Assembly: GCA_963667515.2 (NCBI GenBank)
Contig: CAXXXY010000001.1
Span: forward strand, 1-62,943
Direction of reading: 5' to 3'
Source of the DNA: VYDC01 sp963667515
GTDB taxonomy: Bacteria > Chloroflexota > Dehalococcoidia > UBA2979
Length of the DNA: 62,943 bases
Part shown: piece by piece, positions 43,937 to 51,693 of the stretch
Position numbering within the stretch: position 1 is the stretch's first letter
How the letters are laid out: each line of letters opens with the position of its first letter
The notes under the pieces: model-generated
Told to the model about the DNA's origin: nothing
Seen by the model: only the letters and a program-made list of their open reading frames with translations
Databases searched by the model: none
Position numbers and translations under genes: made by a program

Positions 43937-44482
43937 GTGGCCACCGCAGGCGAGGTCCGCGAGCTCGTCGAGAAGATGCAGGCCGAGCGCGCCGCGCTGC
44001 TGGCGGTCGCCGCCGGCATCGACGAGGCGCAGGCCGAGGTCCGGCCGCCCGAGGGCGACGGCGAGGCCGGCTGGTCGGTGAAGGAGCAGCTCGCGCACCT
44101 CGCGCAGATGGAGGCGACGTACCGCGCGTGGGTCCAGCGCGCCGTCGCCGAGGAGCGCCCCGACCTCGCCGAGGGGACGGCGCCCGACGCGGTCGCCCAC
44201 CCGCTGGAGGCGGCGCATCGCGCCTCGGTCGCCGAGCACCTCGTGGAGCTCCGGCGCCAGCGCGAGCGGACGCTGGACGTCATCGGCCGCCTCGACGCCT
44301 CCGCCTTCGAGCGCACGGCGCGCTCGCCGATGTTCGGCGAGCTGACGGTGATGCAGTGGCTGCGCTCCTACTATCGCCACGACCGCATGCACCACGCCCA
44401 GATCGAGGGACGCGAGTCCGACTACCGGCCGCGCTTCGCGGGCGGCGTCGAGCCCGATCAGCGAGCCCAGCGCGACTCGTAG
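43937..44482 (+). CDS. DinB-superfamily protein
   Basis: A 181-residue four-helix-bundle protein from GTG 43937. Metal-binding His candidates are in WSVKEQLAHLAQMEATYRAW and SYYRHDRMHHAQIEGRESDY, spaced as in DinB_2 proteins. Other landmarks are LRRQRERTLDVIGRLDASAF and FGELTVMQWLR. Members include mycothiol- or bacillithiol-dependent transferases and many of unknown role. It follows the PPOX-like gene directly. Confidence 0.87.
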   Translation: MATAGEVRELVEKMQAERAALLAVAAGIDEAQAEVRPPEGDGEAGWSVKEQLAHLAQMEATYRAWVQRAVAEERPDLAEGTAPDAVAHPLEAAHRASVAEHLVELRRQRERTLDVIGRLDASAFERTARSPMFGELTVMQWLRSYYRHDRMHHAQIEGRESDYRPRFAGGVEPDQRAQRDS

Positions 44483-44651
44483 CCCGCTCGCGCCGCCGGT
44501 CCGCCCGTCGGCGTCCGCATCGCAACGCTCGATCGCCGTGCGGGGCGAGGTGACGTACGCCCCAGCGGGGGTGGTGCAACCGGCCCTCGGCGGCGCGGCC
44601 CGTTTCGCCAACACTCGTCTCGCCCGGTGCTCTCCGGGCGGGAGGAGGCGG

Positions 44652-45422
44652 GAGATGCGCGCGAAGCTACGACTGCTGCTGCTGGCGGCGCCGCTCGCGA
44701 TCGTGCTGATGGCGGCGGCCTGCGACGACGACGCCGGGCCCAGCGACTACCTCGCGCTCGGCGACTCGGTCGTCGAGGGCGTCGGCGCCACCGACCCGGC
44801 GGTGACGGCCCACGTGCCGATCTTCTACGAGCACCTGCGCGACAGCATCGACGACGGCGACGAGCTGCGGCTGTCGAACCTCGGGCGCGGCGGCGAGACC
44901 GCGGCCTCGTTCATCGCGGACGGGCAGCTCGCGGAGGCGCTGGCGACGATCGGCGACGAGGAGACCGACGTGCGCGTCATCACGCTCCACCTCGGCGGCA
45001 ACGACGGCGCCGCGCTCTTCGACATCTGCGGCGGCGGCCTGACGCCCGAGTGCCAGGCGGCGATCCCGGCGACGCTGGGCGGGCTCGCGCAGGGCTACGA
45101 CTCCGTCCTCGGGCAGCTGCGCGAGGCGGCGGGCGAGGACGCCACCATCGTCGTGGGGACGTACCACAACGCGCTCGCGCACCCGGGCTGCGAGCTGAAC
45201 GCGTTCGCGGCGCTGGCGGGCGCGGTGCTCGAGGGCGACCTGACGCTGCTGCCCGAGGGCATCAACGACATCATCCGCGCCACGGCGGCCCGCCACGGCG
45301 CCGTCGTCGCCGAGGTGGGGCAGCTCTCCGAGGCGCAGCTCGTCGACGACTGCCGGCACACGACGGACGCGGGCCATGACGCGATCGCCGCCGCGTACGC
45401 CGCCGCCTTCGACGCGAGCTGA
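44652..45422 (+). CDS. SGNH/GDSL-family hydrolase lipoprotein
   Basis: A 256-residue lipoprotein from ATG 44652 behind GGAGGAGGCGGGAG. The signal peptide LRLLLLAAPLAIVLMAAAC ends in a lipobox, then an Asp-rich start. Block I is YLALGDSVVEGVGATDP with the nucleophile Ser, block II is LSNLGRGGETAASF, block III is ITLHLGGNDGAALFDICGG (GND), and block V is DDCRHTTDAGHDAIA with the Asp/His. It is a surface-tethered esterase or lipase of unknown substrate. It precedes the frameshifted branched-chain-type binding protein. Confidence 0.9.
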   Translation, partial: EMRAKLRLLLLAAPLAIVLMAAACDDDAGPSDYLALGDSVVEGVGATDPAVTAHVPIFYEHLRDSIDDGDELRLSNLGRGGETAASFIADGQLAEALATIGDEETDVRVITLHLGGNDGAALFDICGGGLTPECQAAIPATLGGLAQGYDSVLGQLREAAGEDATIVVGTYHNALAHPGCELNAFAALAGAVLEGDLTLLPEGINDIIRATAARHGAVVAEVGQLSEAQLVDDCRHTTDAGHDAIAAAYAAAFDAS

Positions 45423-45432
45423 CGGCTCGCGC

Positions 45433-46735
45433 GTGCGCCGGCGGGCCCGCGCCACCCCTCGTGCGGGCGCCCGCCGCGCGCCGTCGTCCGGAGAGCCACC
45501 GTCGAGAGAGGCCGCGACTATCCGCCACTCCGTTCCCCGCCCCCGCTCCGGATGGTGGCCGCTCGCCTGGGGCGCTCTGCTGCTCGCGGCCGCCTGTGCG
45601 GGATCGGCGGAGCCGCCGGGCGGCGAGACGCCCGCGGGCGATGCGGGCGAGCCGATCGTGGTCGGCGCGCACGCACCGCTGTCGGGCTCCGCCGCGATCT
45701 TCTCCGGAGTGCACCGCTCGGCGGCGGCCTACTTCGAGCACGTCAACGCGACCGAGGGCGGCGTCAGCGGGCGCCCCATCCGCTACGTGCTGCGCGACGA
45801 CGGCTACCCCAGCCCCACGCAGGCGCGCGTGGCGGCGCAGCGGCTCGTGGAGGAGGACGGGGTGCTCGCCACGCTCTTCAACTTCGGGACGCCGACGCGC
45901 CTCGCGGCGGTCGGCTGCCTCGACGAGCAGGGCGTGCCCGACCTCTTCTTCGGGAGCGGCGCGGCGGCGCTGCTCCAGCCGCTGCGGCCGGGCGCGTTCG
46001 CCGGCCTCCCCGCGTATGCCGACGAGGGCGCCGCCGTCGCCGCCTACCTCGACGCCGAGCGGCCGGGGGCGCGCGTCGCGCTGCTCCACCAGGACGACGA
46101 CTTCGGCCGCGACTACCGCGCCGGCCTCACCGCGGCGGCCTCCGCCGCGCCGCTGGCGGAGCACGGCTACGACGCGACGGCGATCGACGTCAGCTCGCAG
46201 GTCGCCGACCTGCTGGAGAGCGATCCCGACGTCGTGCTGCTCGCCTGCCCGGCGCAGCCGTGCGCGAGCGCCGTGCGCACGATCCGTGGCGCGGGCTCGG
46301 ATGCGGAGATCGCCGTGGCCGGCGTCAGCGCCGTGAGCGGCCTCTTTCTGCTCGTCGGCGACGCGGCCAACCTCCAGGGCGCAGTGGCGCCGACCTACAC
46401 GAAGACGCTCTGCGAGCGCGACGACCCCGCGGTCCGCCAGCACATCGAGGTCATGCGCGCCGCGGGCATCGACGCGTCGGCGCTGAGCATCGGCGGCCAG
46501 CTTGTCGCCGAGCTCTTCGTCGAGCTGGCGAGGCGCGCGGGCGAGCCGCCGACGCGCGCGGGGCTCGTCGCCAGCCGCCGAGTTGACGCGCGGCCTCGAG
46601 CTCGGCCTCGCCGTCGGATCGATCACCATGGGCCCGGGCGACCACCGTCCGCTCGAGAGCTTTCGCATGGCGCGCGCGGACGTGGCGCAGCGCTGCTTCG
46701 CGCCGTTCGGGCCCACGATCGGCCCCGAGCGATGA
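45433..46735 (+). pseudogene. Branched-chain amino acid-type ABC substrate-binding lipoprotein, frameshifted near the C terminus
   Basis: The frame contains a lipoprotein signal (WWPLAWGALLLAAACAGS) and a periplasmic-binding-protein type 1 domain: EPIVVGAHAPLSGSAAIFSG, HRSAAAYFEHVNATEGGVSG, RPIRYVLRDDGYPSPTQARV and AVAPTYTKTLCERDDP. Near 46578 the frame shifts. The true continuation AELTRGLELGLAVGSITMGP runs to the stop at 46735 in the adjacent frame. The start is unclear: GTG 45433 gives an overlong leader, and no good start lies close to the signal, so a second lesion near the 5' end is possible. No permease genes are adjacent. Confidence 0.75.
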
Positions 46736-46763
46736 GCGGCCTGGTGCCCGCTCGTCGGCGCGC

Positions 46764-46769
46764 TATATT
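46764..46769 (+). promoter_or_regulatory. Candidate -10 element for the damaged NarL-type system
   Basis: TATATT stands out in very GC-rich sequence. Initiation about 7 bases downstream would fall at GTGATG (46776-46781), which would give a nearly leaderless message. No clear -35 is visible. Confidence 0.3.
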
Positions 46770-46775
46770 CGCTTC

Positions 46776-47997
46776 GTGATGCGCCTCGGAGCCGTGCGCT
46801 GCGAGCTGACGAGCCGCTCGACGACGAGCGGCGCTCGATCCTGCCGATTCAGATCGTGATGCGCTGGGGAACGGTGGCGCTGGCGCTGCTGCTCATCAAC
46901 TTCGAGCCGCGTCGCCCTCAACGTCTCGGTCGCGTTCGCAGCCTCGCTCAACGCGCTGCTGCAGTGGCGCCTGGCGAAGCAGCGCGCGATCCCCGTGGCG
47001 CTCCCGGTGCTGATCGGCCTCTACGACGCCGCCGCGGTCACCGCCTCGATGGGCCTCATCGAGGGCTTCGACAACCTCAACTTCATCATCTACTACCCCA
47101 CGCTGCTCGCCTTCACGCTGCTCTTCGCGGGCCGCTGGAGCCTGCCCTACGCGGCGGGGACGATGCTGGTGTACTCGGCGGTGGTGACGACGGCGGCGAG
47201 CTTCGACACGCGCGACGCCGAGGACGTGAAGCAGCTCGTCACACGGCTCTCGACGATGGCGATCACCGTGGGCGTCGCGAACCTCGCGGTGAGCATCGAA
47301 CGACGCCTGCGCCGGCGAGCGATCGAGCGCGCGCTCGCCGCGGCCACCGAGCGCCAGCGCGTGACGCAGGAGATCCACGACGGGGTGGCGCAGAGCGTCT
47401 ACATGCTGACGATGAGCCTGGAGGCGCACGCCAGCGCGGTCGGCGAGGAGGCCGAGGCCCCGGCCCTGCGCCAGCGCCTGGACGCGCTCGTGCGCCTCTC
47501 GAAGCAGACGCTGATCGAGACGCGCGCGCTGCTGCTGGACCTGACGCCCGCGATGTCGGGCGACCAGCCGCTCTCCGCGCTGCTCGACGAACAGGCGCGC
47601 GAGTTCGCGACGGTGACGGGCGTCCCCGCGCACGTCACGACCACGGGCTCGCCGGCCTCGCTGCCCCCCCGCTACCGTCGGCGAGCTCTACCGCGTGGCG
47701 CAGGAGGCGCTCGCCAACGTCTACAAGCACGCGAGCGCGAGCAGCGTGGAGCTGCGGCTCTCGCAGCGGCCCGACTCGGTCACGCTCGAGGTCCGCGACG
47801 ACGGGCAGGGCTTCGACGATCTCGCGGAGGAGCACGGCCACGGGCTGGCGAGCATGCGCGAGCGGGCGGCCCGCGTGGGCGGTCTGCTGACGATCGAGTC
47901 CACGCCGGGGCGCGGGTCGCGGGTCGCGCTCAAGCTGCCCACGGCGCCCGCGCCCACGGCGGCTGCGGGCGCGCCCCGCGAGCCGAGGGGAGGGTAA
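46776..47997 (+). pseudogene. NarX/LiaS-type sensor histidine kinase, multiply frameshifted
   Basis: Three frames together encode one kinase. RSILPIQIVMRWGTVALALL is in the first. VALNVSVAFAASLNALLQW through GLYDAAAVTAS, the other helices and the HisKA_3 H-box TERQRVTQEIHDGVAQSVYM are in the second. After the C7 run near 47666-47672, ELYRVAQEALANVYKHASAS and DGQGFDDLAEEHGHGLASMR (N- and G-box) are in the third. The breaks are near 46905 and 47668, perhaps a third near 46800. Dropping one C in the C7 run restores the join. The response-regulator gene follows immediately. It may be decayed or carry sequencing errors. Confidence 0.8.
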
Positions 47998-47999
47998 CG

Positions 48000-48659
48000 A
48001 TGGCACAGCCGATCCGCGTGCTGTTGGTCGACGACCACGAGCTGGTGCGCCTGGGGCTGCGCACCGTGCTGGAGATGGAGGCCGGCATCGGCGTGGTGGG
48101 CTAGGCCGCCGACGGCGACGCCGCCGTGCGCGAGGCGCTGGCCACGCAGCCGGACGTGGTGGTGATGGACGTGCGCATGGGCCCCACCGACGGCATCGAC
48201 GCCTGCCGCCAGCTGCGCAGCCAGCTGCCGACCGTCGGCGTCCTGATGCTCACCTCCTTCGGCACGAAGGAGGCGGTGCTCTCCGCGCTGATGGCGGGCG
48301 CAGCGGGCTTCCTGGTGAAGAACACGGGGCGCGCCGAGCTGCTGCGCGCCATCCGCGCGGTCGCCGCGGGCGAGTCGCTGCTCGACCCCGCGGTGACGAG
48401 GGCCGTCACCGACCGCCTCCTCCAGCTCGCCGCGGAGGCCGAGGATCCGCGCATCGCGGCGCTCTCCCCGCGCGAGCGGGAGGTGCTGCAGCACGTCGCG
48501 CGCGGCCGCACGAATCACGAGATCGCGGGCGAGCTCGGGATCTCCGACGCCACAGCGCGCAACCACGTCAGCCACATCCTGGAGAAGCTGGGGATGAGCC
48601 GCCGCAGCGAGGCAGCCGCGCTCGCCGCGCAGGTGTGGCTGGCCCCCGAGAGCGAGTAG
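48000..48659 (+). CDS. NarL/LuxR-family response regulator with an in-frame TAG
   Basis: A 219-codon gene from ATG 48000, GGGAGG upstream. The receiver reads IRVLLVDDHELVRLGLRTVL and then meets TAG at 48102-48104 (codon 35), exactly where family members have Glu in VVGEAADG. The same frame continues with DVVVMDVRMGPTDGIDACRQ (phospho-Asp), AGAAGFLVKNTGRAELLRAI, and the LuxR HTH LSPREREVLQHVARGRTNHE and ISDATARNHVSHILEKLGMS. One G-to-T change (GAG to TAG) explains the stop. An internal GTG near 48126 could yield a truncated protein lacking the acidic pocket. Confidence 0.82.
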
Positions 48660-48983
48660 CGCGATCACCGTGAGGCGCTCGTGCGCCGCGAGCACCCGAC
48701 GCCGATCGAGTGCCGCGTGCCGCGGGCGCGCCGACACGAGCATCCCCGCCAGTATCGAGAGCGAGAGCGCGATCTGGGCGACGCCGCCCGTGGATCGCGC
48801 GAGCCACCAGGAGAGCGGCGCGCCGCCCCAGCGAGCGTCGGCGGCCAGCTCCGCGCTCGCGGCCGTCGCGAGCGCGACGGTCGCGAGCGCGGTGGCGAGC
48901 GTGGCGGGCCCGGGCTGCGCGAGCGCCGCGCCGGCGCGGCGCCAGCCTGCGCCCAGGGGGCCATCGGCGTGGCTGATGCTCAC
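48660..48983 (-). pseudogene. N-terminal fragment of a ferric reductase-like transmembrane protein
   Basis: GTG 48981-48983 opens a frame with hydrophobic stretches (GPATLATALATVALATAASA) followed by GGAPLSWWLARSTGGVAQIA, SLSILAGMLVSARPRHA and VLAAHERLTVIALLALG. The W.laR..G..A......s...G...S.R pattern with a later H-E is that of the YedZ/ferric reductase-like heme-binding membrane domain. The homology stops at the end of the response-regulator gene, so the 3' part has been lost at a junction around 48645-48660. Confidence 0.5.
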
Positions 48984-48999
48984 GGGGCCGCGGCCCGGG

Positions 49000-49278
49000 T
49001 CAGGCGGCCGCGGGGCCGTACGCCATGTAGGGGGTGGTGCCGTCTGCGTGCTCCGCCTCCCAGCGCGCAACGACCTCGAAGAAGACGCGCACGAGCTCCG
49101 GGTCGAACTGGCGCCCGCCCTCGCCGCGGATGAAGGCCTGCGCCTCGTCCGGGCTCCACGCGGGCCGGTAGGCGCGCGCCGAGCGCAGCGCGTCGTAGAC
49201 GTCCGCGATCGTCGCGATGCGCGCCTCGTCGGGGATCTCCCCGCCCTCGAGCTCGTCCCGGTAGCCGCCACCGTCGTG
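49000..49278 (-). pseudogene. C-terminal fragment of an HD-GYP domain phosphodiesterase
   Basis: The minus-strand frame begins abruptly at HDGGGYRDELEGGEIPDEAR, the end of the HD-GYP motif region, and continues ATIADVYDALRSARAYRPAW, SPDEAQAFIRGEGGRQFDPE and LVRVFFEVVARWEAEHA to a stop at 49000. These match the last third of c-di-GMP phosphodiesterase HD-GYP domains. The 5' part, including the HD residues, was removed by the IS3 remnant at 49279. Its stop lies 17 bp before the ferric reductase-like start, so the two may once have been neighbours. Confidence 0.8.
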
Positions 49279-49625
49279 TTTCCCCGGGAAAGCTCCCTGA
49301 GCATCGCGTTGTCGAGTGCCTGGTCCGCGACGATCTTCTTCAGCTGCGCGTTTTCGCGCTCGAGCTCCTTCAGGCGCTTCGCCTGGTCGACCTTCATGCC
49401 GCCGTACTCCCGCCGCCAGCGGTAGTAGGTCTGCTCGCTCACCCCCAGCTTGCGCACCACCTGTCCGACCGGCTGCCCCTGAGCGAGCCCCGCCTCCGCC
49501 TCACGCAGCTTCCCGATGATCTCCTCGGCTCCGTACCGCTTCCGCTTGGCAACCACCGCGCTCCCCCTTCCCCGACCAGCGCAGCTCTCACTCTGCGACT
49601 GGATCGGTTCTCGGGGGGCAGGTCA
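49279..49625 (-). mobile_element. IS3-family remnant carrying orfA only (different from the three full copies)
   Basis: ATG 49554-49556 starts an OrfA-like protein: MVAKRKRYGAEEIIGKLREA, QPVGQVVRKLGVSEQTYYRW (HTH_Tnp_1) and the zipper KRLKELERENAQLKKIVADQ. It is cut near LRELSRGN at the junction with the HD-GYP fragment, and orfB is missing. The outer edge near 49625 reads TGACCTGCCCCCCGAGAACC, a plausible IS3 terminus. It is unrelated in sequence to the IS3 copies at 3393, 50025 and 60436. Confidence 0.75.
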
Positions 49626-50024
49626 GCACCTTTCCGGTGCCGTCCGCGTTCATGACTACGATCTCAAAGTTGCCGAAGGGCTCCCTTGAAGAAAATGCGA
49701 TTCTGCTACCGTCGGGCGACCAGGCTGGCGCCGAAGGGTCCACGCTGCCGCTTGTCAGCCGTTGGCGACCCGATCCGTCCCTGTTCATCACGTAGATCTC
49801 GGGCAGCCCGAGCTGCGGGTGGGCACCGCTTACACGACAGCTACGCGTCGTGCCACAGTGCGATCCGTCCAACCAGAAGACAATCCTTGTTCCATCAGGG
49901 GACCAGCTAGCCCCGCCGCTTGTCGTCACCGGGCCTGGCTGCGCGAGCGCGACGGCGATGGCGACGGCGGGAGCCACGAGCATCGCGCTGAACGCCAGCC
50001 CCAACCGCTTCCTCTCGCTGGCCC
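49626..50024 (-). pseudogene. TolB-like beta-propeller protein, truncated on both sides by IS elements
   Basis: Between IS3 copy 2 and the IS3 remnant a frame encodes a signal-like segment (MLVAPAVAIAVALA) and PD40 repeats: ASWSPDGTRIVFWLDG, IYVMNRDGSGRQRLTSGSVD, PSAPAWSPDGSRIAFSS and EIVVMNADGTGKVLT. Full propellers need more blades. The sequence ends where the IS remnant begins. The upstream part (SERKRLGLAFSA) abuts the IS3 copy 2 terminus and may have lost its own start. Confidence 0.75.
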
Positions 50025-50089
50025 TCTCCAGGTCCACGGTTTTCTTGGACACCTGATTGGGGCAGGCTGCCCCGGCAGAGGAGGTGTCC

Positions 50090-50440
50090 ATGACCAGCTC
50101 CGCACAGGGATTGAACGGGCGTAGTGCGTCGCGAACGGAGCGCGTTCGCTTCTCCTCGCGACGGAAGAGCGAGGCGGTGCTGAGGCTGCTGCGCGGCGAG
50201 GAGTTGGACGCGCTCTCGCGCGAGCTGGGGGTGACCGCAGCGACGCTGTCGCAGTGGCGCGAGCGTTTCCTCGCCGCCGGCCGGGCCTCGCTCACGAGCC
50301 GGCCTGCCGACTAGCGTGACGAGGAGATCCACCGACTGCAGGCGAAAGTCGGCGAGATCACGATGGCGAACGAGCTCCTGCTCCAGCGCGCGCATCAGCT
50401 GGAGGCAGGACTCCCTTTGGCACGCCGGAGGTCGAGGTGA
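50090..50440 (+). pseudogene. IS3 OrfA (copy 2) with nonsense mutation
   Basis: It is the same protein as in copy 1 up to SLTSRPAD. TAG at 50312-50314 then replaces the GAG of copies 1 and 3. The product would be 74 residues, keeping the HTH (ELGVTAATLSQWRERF) but losing the C-terminal zipper. The remaining sequence in frame to the TGA at 50438-50440 is unchanged. Confidence 0.9.
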
Positions 50441-51339
50441 TGAGTCGAACCACCTCGCCCTCCACGGGACGGCCGTACGGCACGACGCGCATCTGCCAGC
50501 TGTGGGAGGTCCCGCGCTCGACCGTCTACGAGCGGCGGGCACGGGCGCGACGGCCTCTGCGGCCAGCAGCGAAGCGCGGGCCGAGGCAGGCGTGGACGGA
50601 CGAGGCTCTCACGGAGCAGGTCCGAGCTGTGCTCGCCGCCTCCCCGTTCACGGGCGAGGGCTACCGCAAGGTGTGGGCGCGGCTGCGGCTGGCCGGTGTG
50701 CGCACCTCGAAGGGCCGGGTGCTGCGGCTGATGCGGGAGGCGGGACTGCTCGCCCCGACCCGCGTCAGGCGTCGGCGCGGACCGCGGGTGCACGACGGGA
50801 CGATCACCACCGAGCGGCCTGACGAGATGTGGGGGACCGACGCGACCTCCTGCCTCACCACCCGCGAGGGGAACGCCACCGTCTTCATCGCCGTCGATCA
50901 CTGCACGCAGGAGTGCATCGGCATCCACGCGGCGCGACCGGGCACGCGCTTCGAGGCGCTGGAGCCGCTGCGGCAGGGGCTCCGGGAGCACTTCGACGGC
51001 TACGAGGCGGACCTCGCGCGGGGACTCGCTCTCCGCCACGACCACGGCAGCCAGTACCTGAGCGACCACTTTCAGGAGGAGCTGCGCTTCCTCGGCATCC
51101 GCTCCAGCCCGTCCTTCGTAGCCGCGCCCGAGGGCAACGGCTGCGCGGAACGCTTCATCCGCACGCTGAAGGAGCAGCTGCTGTGGGTGGAGCACTTCGA
51201 GACGGTGGAGGAGCTACGCCAGGCGCTGCTCGCCTTCAAGCAGCGCTACAACCAGCACTGGCTCGTCGAACGGCACGGCCACCGCACCCCAGCCGCCGTC
51301 CGCGAGGCGCTCTCGCCGCGCACCGGGGCGGCCGCATGA
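50437..51339 (+). CDS. IS3-family transposase OrfB (copy 2, intact frame)
   Basis: A 300-residue transposase with the same DDE motifs as copy 1 (WGTDATSC, LRHDHGSQYL, GNGCAERFIRTL). One visible substitution, Arg for Gly in TRVRRRRG, lies outside the catalytic core. Without full OrfA from this copy, transposition would depend on OrfA from copies 1 or 3. Confidence 0.92.
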   Translation: MMSRTTSPSTGRPYGTTRICQLWEVPRSTVYERRARARRPLRPAAKRGPRQAWTDEALTEQVRAVLAASPFTGEGYRKVWARLRLAGVRTSKGRVLRLMREAGLLAPTRVRRRRGPRVHDGTITTERPDEMWGTDATSCLTTREGNATVFIAVDHCTQECIGIHAARPGTRFEALEPLRQGLREHFDGYEADLARGLALRHDHGSQYLSDHFQEELRFLGIRSSPSFVAAPEGNGCAERFIRTLKEQLLWVEHFETVEELRQALLAFKQRYNQHWLVERHGHRTPAAVREALSPRTGAAA

Positions 51340-51462
51340 TTACCGCCAGCGATGTGTCCAAGAAACCAGGAGCGGTACAACCGGCGCCCCCACGTTGTGG
51401 GGGAGGAAGGCGGCTGCTACGATCCGCTCGCTCCTCATGCCGATTCTTCCGCTGGACGCGCC

Positions 51463-51681
51463 ATGCTGACGGGACCGCCTCCCTACGTGCTCGTCGCCCG
51501 GATCGGATCGATCCTGGGGATGTCGTTCGCCCTCTCCATCGGGCTGCTGTTGCTCATCGGTGGCTCCGTCGTGCCCTCGCTCCTGGCGTTTGCGGCCTTC
51601 GTGCCCGCCTTCGGGCTGATGGTGCTGGTGGAGCGCTTCGCCGAGGCGCACCCCTACGGGGACGCGCCGCCCGAGACGTAG
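51463..51681 (+). CDS. Hypothetical small two-helix membrane protein
   Basis: A 72-residue protein from ATG 51463. Helices are IGSILGMSFALSIGLLLLIG and PSLLAFAAFVPAFGLMVLVE, followed by a polar end AEAHPYGDAPPET. A TACGAT about 45 bp upstream could be a -10. I know no family. It lies between IS3 copy 2 and the convergent receiver-like gene, so its original context may be lost. Confidence 0.5.
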   Translation: MLTGPPPYVLVARIGSILGMSFALSIGLLLLIGGSVVPSLLAFAAFVPAFGLMVLVERFAEAHPYGDAPPET

Positions 51682-51693
51682 CCCCCCGGCTCG

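Larger units (their letters stand above)
50025..51379 (+). mobile_element. IS3-family insertion sequence, copy 2
   Basis: An element of about 1355 bp, nearly identical to copy 1, in plus orientation. The ends are GGTCCACGGTTTTCTTGG on the left and AAACCAGGAGCGGTACA on the right. The left boundary is uncertain by a few bases. It sits at the 5' end of the TolB-like fragment. No clear target duplication is visible. OrfA carries a nonsense codon, while orfB is intact. Confidence 0.9.

Noticed and set aside
47721..49556. A 611-codon minus-strand frame starting with a real OrfA-like sequence
   Set aside because: Only the first 90 residues are genuine (IS3 remnant). The rest passes out of frame through the HD-GYP fragment, overlaps the ferric-reductase-like fragment and becomes antisense to the response regulator.
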